Positions 37,570 through 47,708 of a stretch of DNA of 64,000 bases are shown here, one piece after another. The notes under the pieces are model-generated. The model did no database searches. It was given only the letters and a program-made list of their open reading frames with translations, and was not told where the DNA came from. Numbering within the stretch: the first letter of the stretch is position 1; each line of letters starts with the position of its first letter. The translations under genes and the position numbers were made by a program. Origin of the DNA: Chryseobacterium sp. Leaf404 (GTDB taxonomy: Bacteria; Bacteroidota; Bacteroidia; Flavobacteriales; Weeksellaceae); NCBI RefSeq assembly GCF_001424145.1, contig NZ_LMQM01000012.1:1-64000 (forward strand). Direction: 5' to 3'.

Positions 37570-40092
37570 TTAGCGTGAAATTTCACTTTCAGGAGCGCCC
37601 AAATAACTTGGCTTAAGTCCGCCTGTGTTGATTAAAATTTTTTCTAAAACAATTCCGGGTTCTAGAACTCTGAAACGTAACGTATGTTTTCCCTGTTGCA
37701 AAATCTGATGTTTCGTGATTGATTTAATGATATGTTCAGACTGCCATCTTCCCAATTCCCCTTTGTAATGTCCATTGAAATTAACAGTTTGTGGTGTGCC
37801 GCCGTCAAAAGAAATTTCATAACGAAGTCCTTTGTTGTGGTTGAAATTTAAAGTTGGTGCTAATAATAACTGAACCTCAAACTCGCCCTTAAACTCGAAA
37901 TTAATATCATATTCCAGATATATATTTTCTTCAGATTTTGGATAGGCATTTTGTGGAAATGTTGTCATTGCAGATTTAGTTTTACCGAAATCAGGAATCA
38001 CTTCCCAATGAATCCTGTCAGAATTATTCATTCTGGCAAAATTTTCCGCTTCTATAGAAACATAGCCGTTTTTCTCCTGAAAAATTTTCTCATTAAGAAC
38101 ACTTTCTTCAGAAACATAAATTACTTCAGGCATTATGTTTTCTTTTCCGTCTGCCCAGCTTTTGTATCCTATTTTCATCTGATCCATCATATGCGTCCAT
38201 TTTCCACCGGCAATTTCATTGTTGTATTTATTGTCGAGATACGCATTTCTTTCAAAACATTCTTTCACTTTATCAGCATAGAAATTAGCCTGAATATCAT
38301 TTTTGGCTGCCAATTCTTTATTTTTAGCAACTGCATAATACATTTCGTACAAATTGCTGCACGCATCAATCGGATAAAGAACTAGTTGATAATAAGCATC
38401 CTGATATTCTGCCGGAATCTGTTCTTTCAAACGTAACGCATCTACTGCCAAAGCTCTGTAGTCATTCAAAACGGTTTCAAATTCATTGTAATTTTCAAGA
38501 CTGAATGTTTTGCTATCCAAAGTTTCCGGTGTAACTCTGCGGTTATATTTGGCATAAAGATTAATCATCCTGGCAATTTCTTTAGAATGTTTTTCTCCAA
38601 ACTGCTGTGCAGCCCATTTTTCCGTGTATTCCAAAAGGTTTTTAGAATTAAATTGTTTCGGATTCCACGCCATTTCTAAGAAAAAACTGATTGGAAATTC
38701 CATTGGTTTCAAATCGCCAACATTCACGACCCAGACTTTATCCACACCGTGTTCATAGGAAAGATTCATCTGTTCCCAAACACGTTGTATCGGATTAATA
38801 TTGATCCATTTTGAATTCCTCGGTCCACCCACATAATCGAAGTGATAGTACATTCCGTAACCGCCTTTATGCAAAGGTTTTGAAAGGTCAGGAAGTTTTC
38901 TTACATTACCCCAGTTGTCATCACAAAACAGCAAAATCACATCATCCGGAACACGCATTCCTTTATCGTAATAATCCTGAACTTCTTTGTACAAAGCCCA
39001 AACCTGAGGAGTTTTGTTTGGATTTTTACCTGTAACATTTTGGATGATTTTGCGCTGGTCTTTTACGATGTTCTCAAGCAAAGAAATATTGGTTCCCTCT
39101 CCCATCGCTTCATCACCGTCGCCACGCATTCCTACCGTTACAAGCTTTTCCCAGTTTTTGCTTCTTACAATTCCGGCTTTCCAGAAATCCTGCAAGACTT
39201 TTGCATTTTTAGAATAATCCCAAACGTTCGGAAGATTGTTTTTTTTGATATATCGGTGCCAGTCTGCCTGTGCCTGAGCCATTGGTTCGTGGTGCGAAGT
39301 TCCCATTATAATTCCCATTTCGTTGGCTAATGGTCCGCTCAACGCATCGTCGTCGTAAAACGCTTTTCCCCACATCGCAGGCCAGAGATAATTGGCTTTT
39401 GAACGGAGAAGCAATTCAAAAACTTTTTCGTAAAATTTAGAATTAATTCCGCCAAAAGTTGCTCTTGCCCAACCGCCAAGCGAAGGTTCTTCATCATTCA
39501 GGAAAATGCCGCGGTATTCTACAGCCGGTTCTCCATCGGTATAAATTCCTTTTTTGAAGTATAAATTTTCTTTCTTTTCTACTGGAACATCTGCCCAATA
39601 ATACCAGGGCGAAACACCAATCTGCTGAGAAACTTCATAAATCCCATAAATCGTTCCCCTTTTGTCGCTTCCCGCAATCACAATGGCTTCCGAAACTCCG
39701 GGAAACGGATTGCTGACGCTTTGGATGATGTATTTTTCACGTTTTCCGGTTAATGCTTTTCCGTCAATCTTGTTTTGTTTGATTAAATCATCAATGATAG
39801 ATTTTGTTCCGACAGTTCCGATGATAATCAAAGGAGAATTCATTCCTGAAATCTGATTCAGAATATTAGGTTGTTCGCCAGTTACTTTCTGGAAATCGGA
39901 TTGAAGGTTTTTTACAGCTCTTAAAATTCCATTGTCGATTCCTGAGTTTGTGAAAATGGATAGACTAACTGATTTTTCTTTTAATACAATGTTTTCGGAT
40001 TTTTTTTCTGTGCTGATAAACGGCTCTGTTGCATTGATCTGCAGACAACATCCGAAAAATGCGACGAGAAAAAATATTTTTATTCGATTCAT
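37570..40092 (-). CDS. Xylan alpha-1,2-glucuronidase, GH115 (paralogue 1)
   Basis: An 840-residue exported enzyme removing (4-O-methyl)glucuronic acid from internal positions of polymeric xylan. The family signature runs through VEYRGIFLNDEEPSLGGWA, SKANYLWPAMWGKAF, GTSHHEPM and LLFCDDNWGNVRKLP. The N-terminal alpha/beta domain and C-terminal beta-sandwich are present, so it is full length. A second GH115 at 52291-54858 has the same blocks but differs throughout, suggesting different substituent or arabinose tolerance. It lies downstream of GH97 across a repeat-bearing gap of 244 bases. Confidence 0.93.
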   Translation of the reverse strand: MNRIKIFFLVAFFGCCLQINATEPFISTEKKSENIVLKEKSVSLSIFTNSGIDNGILRAVKNLQSDFQKVTGEQPNILNQISGMNSPLIIIGTVGTKSIIDDLIKQNKIDGKALTGKREKYIIQSVSNPFPGVSEAIVIAGSDKRGTIYGIYEVSQQIGVSPWYYWADVPVEKKENLYFKKGIYTDGEPAVEYRGIFLNDEEPSLGGWARATFGGINSKFYEKVFELLLRSKANYLWPAMWGKAFYDDDALSGPLANEMGIIMGTSHHEPMAQAQADWHRYIKKNNLPNVWDYSKNAKVLQDFWKAGIVRSKNWEKLVTVGMRGDGDEAMGEGTNISLLENIVKDQRKIIQNVTGKNPNKTPQVWALYKEVQDYYDKGMRVPDDVILLFCDDNWGNVRKLPDLSKPLHKGGYGMYYHFDYVGGPRNSKWININPIQRVWEQMNLSYEHGVDKVWVVNVGDLKPMEFPISFFLEMAWNPKQFNSKNLLEYTEKWAAQQFGEKHSKEIARMINLYAKYNRRVTPETLDSKTFSLENYNEFETVLNDYRALAVDALRLKEQIPAEYQDAYYQLVLYPIDACSNLYEMYYAVAKNKELAAKNDIQANFYADKVKECFERNAYLDNKYNNEIAGGKWTHMMDQMKIGYKSWADGKENIMPEVIYVSEESVLNEKIFQEKNGYVSIEAENFARMNNSDRIHWEVIPDFGKTKSAMTTFPQNAYPKSEENIYLEYDINFEFKGEFEVQLLLAPTLNFNHNKGLRYEISFDGGTPQTVNFNGHYKGELGRWQSEHIIKSITKHQILQQGKHTLRFRVLEPGIVLEKILINTGGLKPSYLGAPESEISR

Positions 40093-40134
40093 AATCTTTT
40101 ATTTTTATTAATAATGAAATCTTGCTGATGAATT

Positions 40135-40210
40135 GAACCCTTTAAGGGTTCGCATTTTATTTATATTTCGGTTTCCATAGGTTGCACCTACGGCTATTGC
40201 TATTAAATCC
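40135..40210. repeat. Repeat D, copy 4 (divergent)
   Basis: Begins with palindrome GAACCCTTTAAGGGTTC (40135-40151) and ends near GCACCTACGGCTATTGCTATT. Only the CTACGG core and layout match the other D copies. Structured repeat A copy 5 follows. Confidence 0.4.
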
Positions 40211-40240
40211 TGCGAATTCTTTGATTGCAGCAAATCTCTC

Positions 40241-40322
40241 GCAGCCCGGCTTGAACGGAGCTCTTTTTGTGAGGAGGAACGACGAGCAAAAAAGCGGGAG
40301 TGGAAGACGGATTAAGCTGCCC
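40241..40322. repeat. Structured repeat A, copy 5 (short-loop subtype)
   Basis: Inner stem GCT(C)TTTTTG/CAAAAAAGC as in copy 3, with loop TGAGGAGGAACGACGAG. The internal loop has AC facing GT and a G-A purine mismatch. It ends 14 nt downstream of the GH97 stop codon. Confidence 0.8.
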
Positions 40323-40336
40323 AAATTATTCCTGCA

Positions 40337-42280
40337 TTAATTCTTCAAAACAAAACCGCCATTCGGCTGAATCTCAATTTCGTATATTCCTTTTTTATTG
40401 ATGGAAACTGGTTTTGTAAAGGTATTTCCGGATTTATCATCGTTGATGAGTTCCAGATTCTTACCAGCCAACATCGGAAGATTGAGTTGAAATTTTTTAG
40501 AAGTTTTCTCTGCGTTCACACCTACAAAATACCATTTGTCCTGATGTCTTCTCGCAATCACAGAAAATTTCCCGGGATAGCCGTCGATGAAAACCGTTTC
40601 GTCCCAAAGTGTGGGGACTTTTTCCATAAAATCAAGCTGAAATTTCGGAGCATCGGTCAGGTTATTTGGCGTTACCCCAAACATCTGAATTGGATTTTGA
40701 AACAGAACAGCCGTCGCCAACTGAAATCCGTCGGTGGTATGTCTTTTATTTTTGTCTTTGTTTGATTTGGTCAAAAATTTATTCAGAAAAGTTCCGCCGA
40801 ATTCCATACTTCCGACCGTATTTCTGATGAAAGGATGTAAAGTGGCAAAAAAAGCTTCCTGCTTACGAACGTCTTCCGAAAAATAAAGCATTTCCGAGGC
40901 TAAAACAGCTTCGCTTCCTGCATAATTCGGATACATCACTTCCCAGCCTCTTGGCAAAGTTGCTCCGTGAAAAATAATCATTAAACCAAAATCATTGGCA
41001 TCCGACAAAATATCTTCGTACAGACGCATCGTTTCCTGTTTGTCTCCGCCAAAGAAATCGACCTTGAGACCTTTTACACCGATTTCTTTCAGCCATTTCA
41101 TTTCTTTTTTTCTTTCGATGGAAGAACTCATTTTGTTTCTTGGTCCCATCGGCGCATCGTTGGCTGAACCGTTGGAATTGTACCAAAGCATTACGCCGAC
41201 ATTTTTGGATTTTGCATACTGGATGAGTTCTTTCATTCTCTCTTTCCCAATATTTCTATCCCAAAGCGCATCAATTAAAATGTATTCATAACCGATTTCT
41301 GATGACAAATCAATAAATTTGGCTTGATCGTCAAAGTTCATACTGTTATCCTGCCACAGAATCCAGCTCCAGGTAGATTTTCCGAATTGATATTTTTGCG
41401 AAGGTTCATAAAGCTGGTCGACCACATCAAACGGAATGGTAGTTTCCACAATAGGTTTCAGAGAATCGCCGATGGTGATGGTTCGCCAAGGAGTGGTTCC
41501 CGGAAGAGAAATTGCTGCTCCGGAACTTCCAAAACCATTGTTTTCTGACATATTGGGATAGGCAACCCGGTAAATATTTTTATCTGAAGTGGTGTCAAGA
41601 TGCGAAGCGCAGTACAAACTGCTCACTCCGGTTTCTGAAAGCAAAACCCAGCCCTCGTTTTCAATATGAAAAAGTCCCGGGAAAACATAACCATAATCTG
41701 CTTTTGTTCCTAATTCAGCATCGGCTTTGTAGCCACTTTCGTAACTTGGTGCTGTTCTGGCAAAACCTGTCATCGGTTTCATCATCGGTGATAAAAAAGT
41801 TGTGGTTTGTGAAGGAAATCTGTATCCTGTAATTTCTGATTGTACGACAACGCTGAAACGGTCTTTCATTGGTTGAATTTCATATCTAAAAGCAATATTA
41901 TTATTGCTTACCTGAAATTCAATTCCGATATTGAATTGGTCTGCATTGATAAAATTAACTGTCAGTGTATTGGCTTTATACTCAACTTCCGATTTTTTGA
42001 TTTTCTCATTGCTGTAATTTTTAGAAACGTTATCTTTTTTGCTGTTGATGAATTTTAAATTCTTAGAAAAATCAGATTCATTAGTAATTAAACCTAACGG
42101 AGATTTTTCGAGCATTATTTTGCCTTGAAAAGTCACGGAATACAATGCTTTTCCCTCTTCTGAAAATACATTCAGTTTCAGCTTTCCGTCCGGACTGGAA
42201 ACTTCGGCAACCTGTGCTTTGACCTTCGATAAAAAACAAAAGCTTATTAATGATAGAAATATAAGTGTAAATTTTTTCAT
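40337..42280 (-). CDS. GH97 alpha-galactosidase-type enzyme
   Basis: A 647-residue exported GH97 protein with N-terminal beta-supersandwich, central barrel and C-terminal beta domain. The barrel has Asp408 in KGLKVDFFGGD where retaining family members place the nucleophile; inverting SusB-type alpha-glucosidases have Gly there and use Glu residues instead. The retaining branch includes alpha-galactosidases and beta-L-arabinopyranosidases. Either would suit complex xylan side chains. It lies downstream of two GH43-CBM6 genes with a six-base gap. Confidence 0.87.
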   Translation of the reverse strand: MKKFTLIFLSLISFCFLSKVKAQVAEVSSPDGKLKLNVFSEEGKALYSVTFQGKIMLEKSPLGLITNESDFSKNLKFINSKKDNVSKNYSNEKIKKSEVEYKANTLTVNFINADQFNIGIEFQVSNNNIAFRYEIQPMKDRFSVVVQSEITGYRFPSQTTTFLSPMMKPMTGFARTAPSYESGYKADAELGTKADYGYVFPGLFHIENEGWVLLSETGVSSLYCASHLDTTSDKNIYRVAYPNMSENNGFGSSGAAISLPGTTPWRTITIGDSLKPIVETTIPFDVVDQLYEPSQKYQFGKSTWSWILWQDNSMNFDDQAKFIDLSSEIGYEYILIDALWDRNIGKERMKELIQYAKSKNVGVMLWYNSNGSANDAPMGPRNKMSSSIERKKEMKWLKEIGVKGLKVDFFGGDKQETMRLYEDILSDANDFGLMIIFHGATLPRGWEVMYPNYAGSEAVLASEMLYFSEDVRKQEAFFATLHPFIRNTVGSMEFGGTFLNKFLTKSNKDKNKRHTTDGFQLATAVLFQNPIQMFGVTPNNLTDAPKFQLDFMEKVPTLWDETVFIDGYPGKFSVIARRHQDKWYFVGVNAEKTSKKFQLNLPMLAGKNLELINDDKSGNTFTKPVSINKKGIYEIEIQPNGGFVLKN

Positions 42281-42286
42281 TCTGAT

Positions 42287-43654
42287 TTATTTTGAAAACG
42301 TCCAATAATCAAAGAACATAATATCTTTTTCCGCTTTGCCATTGAACACGAAATACAGATTATGAACGCCTTTAATCGAATTAGATAAATTGATTTTAAC
42401 CGTTTCAAAGCGGTCATCTCCTCCAGTCATCGGGACTTTTACAGTTCCCGCAATCGGTCCGTCCAAACTGTCCAAATGAACATCCATTGTAACTCCACCG
42501 TTATGTGTGGTTCCTACTCTTGCAGAAAAAGTTGTTGCGCCATCTTTTCCAAAATCTACATTTTTCACACTTGAATACGCTCCGTTTTTCTTTGCTTTAA
42601 TGAAAACTCCCGCAACTTTATTTTGATAAGATTTTACATTCTCCGACCACGAAATCATCTCCGCCTGATTGAATGCATAAGGATTAACGGTTGCAATAGC
42701 TTTCGTAATCCCACTGGTCATTTTGAATGGAGAAATAGAGCCATCTTTATTAAATTCTAATTCCTGCACACTAACCGAACGTGTGAATCCACTTCCGCCC
42801 GGCAAAGCGCCGTTGTGATAGAAAAAATAGGTTTTCCCTCTGAAATCAATCACGCCGGGATGATTGGTAAAAGATTTTCCTTCCGCAGGCATTATGATTC
42901 CGCCGTATTTCCACGGACCTTGTGGGCTTTTGCTAGTGGAATAGCCAATAAATTCCGGCAACTCTCCGCCCGGCCAGAAAAGATAATGGACATTTTTCCG
43001 TTTGTACAACCACGGACCTTCTTCGTACTTCGTTGGTCTTTCCGGATTGCCTTCTCGTTTTCCGAAAGATTCTTCGGTCATCGGAACCTCAACAATATCA
43101 CCGGAATACGAAATCATATCTTCATTCAGCTTTACATATTTTAGCTTAGGATTTCCCCAATAGAGATGTGCCTGACTATCATCATCAATGAAAACCGTCG
43201 GGTCAATATCTCCCCATTCACTCTGAACCAAAGGCTTTCCAAGCGGGTCGTGAAACGGACCGAACGGACTGTCGGCAACTGCAACTCCGATTGCACCCTT
43301 GTTATTGGTTTTCGAAATCATTGGAACATACATAAAGAATTTCCCATTACGTTCGATGCATTGTGCTGCCCACGCATCACGCTTTGCCCAATCGAAATCG
43401 TTATAGGAAAGAATGACGCCGTGGTCTGTCCAGTTGACCATATCATTGGTGGAAAACAGTTTCCAGTTGTTCATCGTGAACCACGTAGAATCATCCTCAT
43501 CGTGACTGGTGTATACATACAGACGGTCATTGAAAACCATTGGCGCTGGATCGGCGGTAAAGGCGGTCTGAATGATGGGATTCTGTGCGGATAAAACTCC
43601 TACACATCCTATAAACAGAGAACTTAACACATATTTTATTTTATTATTCTTCAT
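42287..43654 (-). CDS. GH43 with C-terminal CBM6 (trio member 1)
   Basis: An exported arabinofuranosidase or xylosidase. The start at 43654 ([16 protein letters not shown]) gives a signal peptide cut near LSAQ; an ATG at 43672 lies six codons upstream. The GH43 triad is visible as Asp in TADPAPMV, Asp in [11 protein letters not shown], and Glu in [12 protein letters not shown]6-like beta-sandwich fills about residues 325-455 ([16 protein letters not shown] to FDYWTFSK). It is closely similar to the genes at 43679 and 49751, sharing the NPIIQT-F-ADPAPMV opening. Confidence 0.9.
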   Translation of the reverse strand: MKNNKIKYVLSSLFIGCVGVLSAQNPIIQTAFTADPAPMVFNDRLYVYTSHDEDDSTWFTMNNWKLFSTNDMVNWTDHGVILSYNDFDWAKRDAWAAQCIERNGKFFMYVPMISKTNNKGAIGVAVADSPFGPFHDPLGKPLVQSEWGDIDPTVFIDDDSQAHLYWGNPKLKYVKLNEDMISYSGDIVEVPMTEESFGKREGNPERPTKYEEGPWLYKRKNVHYLFWPGGELPEFIGYSTSKSPQGPWKYGGIIMPAEGKSFTNHPGVIDFRGKTYFFYHNGALPGGSGFTRSVSVQELEFNKDGSISPFKMTSGITKAIATVNPYAFNQAEMISWSENVKSYQNKVAGVFIKAKKNGAYSSVKNVDFGKDGATTFSARVGTTHNGGVTMDVHLDSLDGPIAGTVKVPMTGGDDRFETVKINLSNSIKGVHNLYFVFNGKAEKDIMFFDYWTFSK

Positions 43655-43678
43655 TTTTAAATCAATTAACATTCAACA

Positions 43679-45085
43679 TTATTTCTTCTGAAAACTCCAG
43701 TAATTGAAATTAAAAAGCTCGCGACCCGCCGTTATATTTTTCCCCTGAAAGACAAAATACACATCGTGAACGCCTGAAACGGATTCTGAAATTTGTGCCG
43801 TCAATGTTTTCCAGACATCCCATCCTCCTGTTCTCGGCACGTCGATTTGAGCTAATTTTGTTCCTTTGATATTGTCTAAATGCACTTCCAGAATTCCACC
43901 ATCAAGCCCGGAAGCTATTGAAGCAGAAAATCCCGAAGCACCCTGAGTCCCGAAATCTACCGAACGAACTTTAATAAATCCGTTCACTCGAGTTTCAGTT
44001 ACATAAACTCCGGTTTTATTATTTTCGGCGGTTTTGCATTTCTCAGACCAAGCCATCATTTCTGCTTCGTTTCTTTTGTAGGGATTTACCGTTGCAACAG
44101 GATTTACGCCTTCTTGGGTTATTGTAATTTTCGGAATGCTACCGTCCAGATTATATTTGAATTCTTCAATCGCAGTCGACCTGCCATAACTCCCTGCACC
44201 TGGCAACAATCCGGTGTGATAGAACAGATAAGACTTTCCTCTGAAATCGATAATTCCGCCGTGGTTGGTAAAACTATTGGTTGGCTGGTCGGTCATTATT
44301 TTTCCCTGATATTTCCAGGGACCTGTCGGAGATTTGCTAGTAGAATAAGAAAGACATTCTGTACGACCTGTCATCCCAGCATACATCATATAATATTGGT
44401 TATTACGTTTGTAAAACCACGGTCCTTCCACAAAAACATCTTCAAATTTCTCCTGTTTTTGCAAAACCTCATCACTTTTTCCGGGACGTCTGAGTCCGCC
44501 AAATGATTCCACCGACTGCGGAATTTCAGTGATTTTTCCTTCATACGAAACCATATCTTTATTAAGTTTTACATAAAAAAGATGGCTGTTTCCCCAATAG
44601 AGATAAGCTTGTCCGTCATCATCTATGAAAACCGTCGGATCGATATTGTCCCAGCTTCCCGTTGTAATCAGCGGTTTTCCGAGCGCATCTTTGAATGGTC
44701 CTGTCGGATTATCCGAAACGGCAACTCCGATTGCCATATCATTATTAACGGTTTGAGCACAGATGTACCAATAAAATTTACCGTTTCGCTGTATACATTG
44801 TGCTGCCCAGGCGCGGTCACGAGCCCAACTGAAATATTCTAAAGAAATCGGAACGCCGTGATCTGTCCAGTTCACCATATCTTCGGATGAATGTACTCTC
44901 CATTTAGTCATATAATAAAAATCGTATCCCGGAATATCGTCTCCTGTGTAAACGTACATTTTATCTTTATAAACCATTGGTGCCGGATCTGGTGAAAAAT
45001 GAGTCTGGATCACAGGATTCTGGGCAACAATGTCGATGCTCATAATGCCTAAAACCAGACTAATTACTATTTTTATTTTTTTCAT
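43679..45085 (-). CDS. GH43 with C-terminal CBM6 (trio member 2)
   Basis: This exported protein is the neighbour and paralogue of the gene at 42287. The start at 45085 (MKKIKIVISLVLGIMSIDIVAQ) avoids overlap with the GH31 gene and gives a signal peptide. Triad: Asp in SPDPAPMV, Asp in [11 protein letters not shown], Glu in FVEGPWFYKR. An insertion of about 15 residues before the acid Glu (GLRRPGKSDEVLQKQEKFED region) sets it apart from the other two. The CBM6-like domain ends in FNFNYWSFQKK. Arabinoxylan arabinofuranosidase is the likely class; linkage specificity is not readable. Confidence 0.9.
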   Translation of the reverse strand: MKKIKIVISLVLGIMSIDIVAQNPVIQTHFSPDPAPMVYKDKMYVYTGDDIPGYDFYYMTKWRVHSSEDMVNWTDHGVPISLEYFSWARDRAWAAQCIQRNGKFYWYICAQTVNNDMAIGVAVSDNPTGPFKDALGKPLITTGSWDNIDPTVFIDDDGQAYLYWGNSHLFYVKLNKDMVSYEGKITEIPQSVESFGGLRRPGKSDEVLQKQEKFEDVFVEGPWFYKRNNQYYMMYAGMTGRTECLSYSTSKSPTGPWKYQGKIMTDQPTNSFTNHGGIIDFRGKSYLFYHTGLLPGAGSYGRSTAIEEFKYNLDGSIPKITITQEGVNPVATVNPYKRNEAEMMAWSEKCKTAENNKTGVYVTETRVNGFIKVRSVDFGTQGASGFSASIASGLDGGILEVHLDNIKGTKLAQIDVPRTGGWDVWKTLTAQISESVSGVHDVYFVFQGKNITAGRELFNFNYWSFQKK

Positions 45086-45101
45086 ATTCAATTTATTTTC
45101 A

Positions 45102-47684
45102 TTAAAATTCGGACACAACAGCACGACCATCATACAGAATATTTCTGTTTATGATTTTACCATTCAAGCCGATTATACTGATATTGAAAGTTCTTTTTTC
45201 TGTAATTCCTTCAAAAGTTCCCTGACGTGAGCCAATCTTTAAAGTTTTATTTTTTTCGTTCCAGGTAAATGAAATTAAGCTGTAATTTTCTTTTTCGTAA
45301 TTGTAGTTATCTCCTTCATCTTCATAAAGTTCAAAAAAACCGTTTTTGCCGGAATAGACTTTAATCGTCATTGTTTCATTTGATTTTTCGGAAGAATATT
45401 GCATTATCGGTCCGAAAGGAATGATAGAACCGGATTTGATGAACAAAGGGATTTTGTTTTTTGAAGCATCAGCGGTTATATTTTGTCCGCCGTCATAGCT
45501 TTTATCCGTCCAGAAGTCGTACCACGAAGTTTCTTTCGGAAGATATACCTTCCAATCTTTTGCTTCCGGCATCGTGACAGGAGCAACCAATATAGAATTC
45601 CCAAACATATATTGGTATGCCTGTTTTACAGCCTCCGGATCATCTTTAAAATCCATCACCATCGGACGCATTATTGTAGAATTGTTGTGGTATACTTCCC
45701 AAGATTGAGAATATATGTATGGCAATAATTGATATCGAAGATTGATTAATTCACGCATTTCACCCTCCACTTTATCGCCGTATTTCCAGGGTTCTGTTTC
45801 GGATTGATAGCCGTGAGTTCTGAAAATCGGACAAAAAACACCCCATTGAAACCAACGCATCAATATGTCGTGGTATTTTGGGTCGGTATATTGAGAAGAA
45901 CCCGGTCGGAAAAAGCCACCGATATCGGTTGTCCAATACGGCATTCCGGTCAAAGAATAATTGAGTCCGGCAACAATCTGTCTTTTGTAGGTATCCCAAT
46001 CCCAGCCGATGTCTCCCGACCAATTGATGGTTCCGTAACGTTGCTGACCAGGGAATGCAGACCGTGTTAAAATCACCACTCTTTTATCGGGATTTGTTTT
46101 TCTTTGACCTTCATAAACTGCCTGACTTACGAAAAGAGGATAGGTCAATCTGTAAAATTCTCCGGCTCCGAAATAAGTTTGCTTTCCTCCCAATGCATCA
46201 TTTTCCGGTTCTGTGGCATCCATCCACCAGGAATCAACCCCAAATTTAAAAAGGTTATCATTCAAAGCATTCCAATGAACGTTTTGGGTTTTCGGATTAT
46301 AGATATCAATCCACGGACTGTCAGGAATATAAAGCCCTTGATAATCTTTCGCAACAACTGATTTTTTATCTAAATTTTCCCATACGGATACGGAGAATTT
46401 TGAATTTAACTGATGTAATTCTTTAATGAATTGTTCCGGGTTTGGATAATGTTGTTCATCAAATTTCGGAACGCCCCATCCGTATTTCCCCCAATACTGC
46501 CAGTCCTGAACAATCACATCCATCGGCAATTTTCTTTTTCTAAATTGTTTCACGGTCTCAACAAGATGCGAGGACGAAGTGTATCGTTCACGGCATTGCC
46601 AATATCCAAACGCCCATTTCGGAAGCATAGGAACTTCACCTGAAAGTTCTCTATAAGCTTCTATTACTTCATCTGTATCATTGCCTGCAAAAAAAACATA
46701 ATCCAAAGCTTTGCTGTTTGGAGAGCGGAAAGTCGTCACATTATTTGCTTCACTCCATTTCAAAGTGGGTGTATTGCTAGCTTTACAAACAACCTGTATA
46801 TTGTGTTCTCCAGCTTTTAATTGAATTTTTGTACTTACAGCGGGAGGTAACCATAGATTAGATTGGTCAATCACCGGTTTTCCATCAATCATCAAAAGAT
46901 GACGGTTATCCATATCGCCCAAATCGAGCATAAATGTATATTCGGAATCCTTGTCCAAAAACAATTTCCCTTTATATGAAGACTGTTGCTGGGAAACTTT
47001 CACCGTTCCGCTTGTCGTGGTCACTTCTTTTTCTTCTCCTTTGGAGGACGAATCTTTCGAAAGCACGATATTATTGTCCGCCGGATTAAACCACGATAAA
47101 CCGTACTGATGCCACAAAATACCGTATCCTTTTGAAGAATAAAGAAAAGGCAACGCAATCTGGCTATTGACCTGAATCAGTTTTCTGCTGATATTTTTCA
47201 AATTATAGTGCCCGTCCTGAAACTGTCCTAACCCAAAAAGATATTCATCAGGTGTTGTTTCAAAGCCTTGTTCTGCGATGTAGCAAGGTTCGGAAGAAAA
47301 GGTGTTGTCCGTTAATTTTCGACTATTTATTGCTTCAGACAGCAGCACTTTTCCTTTTTTATCAAGAAAAGTAAGCATTGAATTTTTTTTATCTAATAAA
47401 ACGGTAACGTTTCCGGATTTGAGTTTTAAAAAACCTTTATTCTCCGAACATTTAAATTTCGTAACATTCTGCTTATTGACCAAAACAAACTCCCGCTCTT
47501 CTGCCGGTAAATCTTTTATCCACTGGATTCTAACCGCATTTTTATGAACTGGATTTATTTTCAAAAGACCTTCTGATAACTGCACAACCACTCCATCTCG
47601 ATTGATGGTATGACTGATATAAATTTGTCCGTTCCCCAGTAAAGGAAACAGAATAAAAAGGTAAATTAAAGTTTTCCAGTTCAT
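45102..47684 (-). CDS. Alpha-xylosidase-type GH31 with PA14 insert
   Basis: An 860-residue exported GH31. The N-terminal beta domain is interrupted around residues 225-310 by a PA14-like domain (GKLFLDKDSEYTFMLDLG). That insertion is characteristic of bacterial alpha-xylosidases that take xylosylated oligosaccharides. The nucleophile Asp lies in VDSWWMDATEPE, preceded by DVIVQDWQYWG. It could remove alpha-D-xylosyl side residues of complex xylan or of xyloglucan. It follows GH27 by 24 bases in the long operon. Confidence 0.9.
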   Translation of the reverse strand: MNWKTLIYLFILFPLLGNGQIYISHTINRDGVVVQLSEGLLKINPVHKNAVRIQWIKDLPAEEREFVLVNKQNVTKFKCSENKGFLKLKSGNVTVLLDKKNSMLTFLDKKGKVLLSEAINSRKLTDNTFSSEPCYIAEQGFETTPDEYLFGLGQFQDGHYNLKNISRKLIQVNSQIALPFLYSSKGYGILWHQYGLSWFNPADNNIVLSKDSSSKGEEKEVTTTSGTVKVSQQQSSYKGKLFLDKDSEYTFMLDLGDMDNRHLLMIDGKPVIDQSNLWLPPAVSTKIQLKAGEHNIQVVCKASNTPTLKWSEANNVTTFRSPNSKALDYVFFAGNDTDEVIEAYRELSGEVPMLPKWAFGYWQCRERYTSSSHLVETVKQFRKRKLPMDVIVQDWQYWGKYGWGVPKFDEQHYPNPEQFIKELHQLNSKFSVSVWENLDKKSVVAKDYQGLYIPDSPWIDIYNPKTQNVHWNALNDNLFKFGVDSWWMDATEPENDALGGKQTYFGAGEFYRLTYPLFVSQAVYEGQRKTNPDKRVVILTRSAFPGQQRYGTINWSGDIGWDWDTYKRQIVAGLNYSLTGMPYWTTDIGGFFRPGSSQYTDPKYHDILMRWFQWGVFCPIFRTHGYQSETEPWKYGDKVEGEMRELINLRYQLLPYIYSQSWEVYHNNSTIMRPMVMDFKDDPEAVKQAYQYMFGNSILVAPVTMPEAKDWKVYLPKETSWYDFWTDKSYDGGQNITADASKNKIPLFIKSGSIIPFGPIMQYSSEKSNETMTIKVYSGKNGFFELYEDEGDNYNYEKENYSLISFTWNEKNKTLKIGSRQGTFEGITEKRTFNISIIGLNGKIINRNILYDGRAVVSEF

Positions 47685-47708
47685 ATTAAAATACTTTAAA
47701 ATGTTGTA

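Noticed and set aside
41512..42058. Long plus-strand open frames opposite the minus-strand GH genes
   Set aside because: They lie antisense to well-supported enzymes, show no domain motifs, and reflect codon composition of the true frame.
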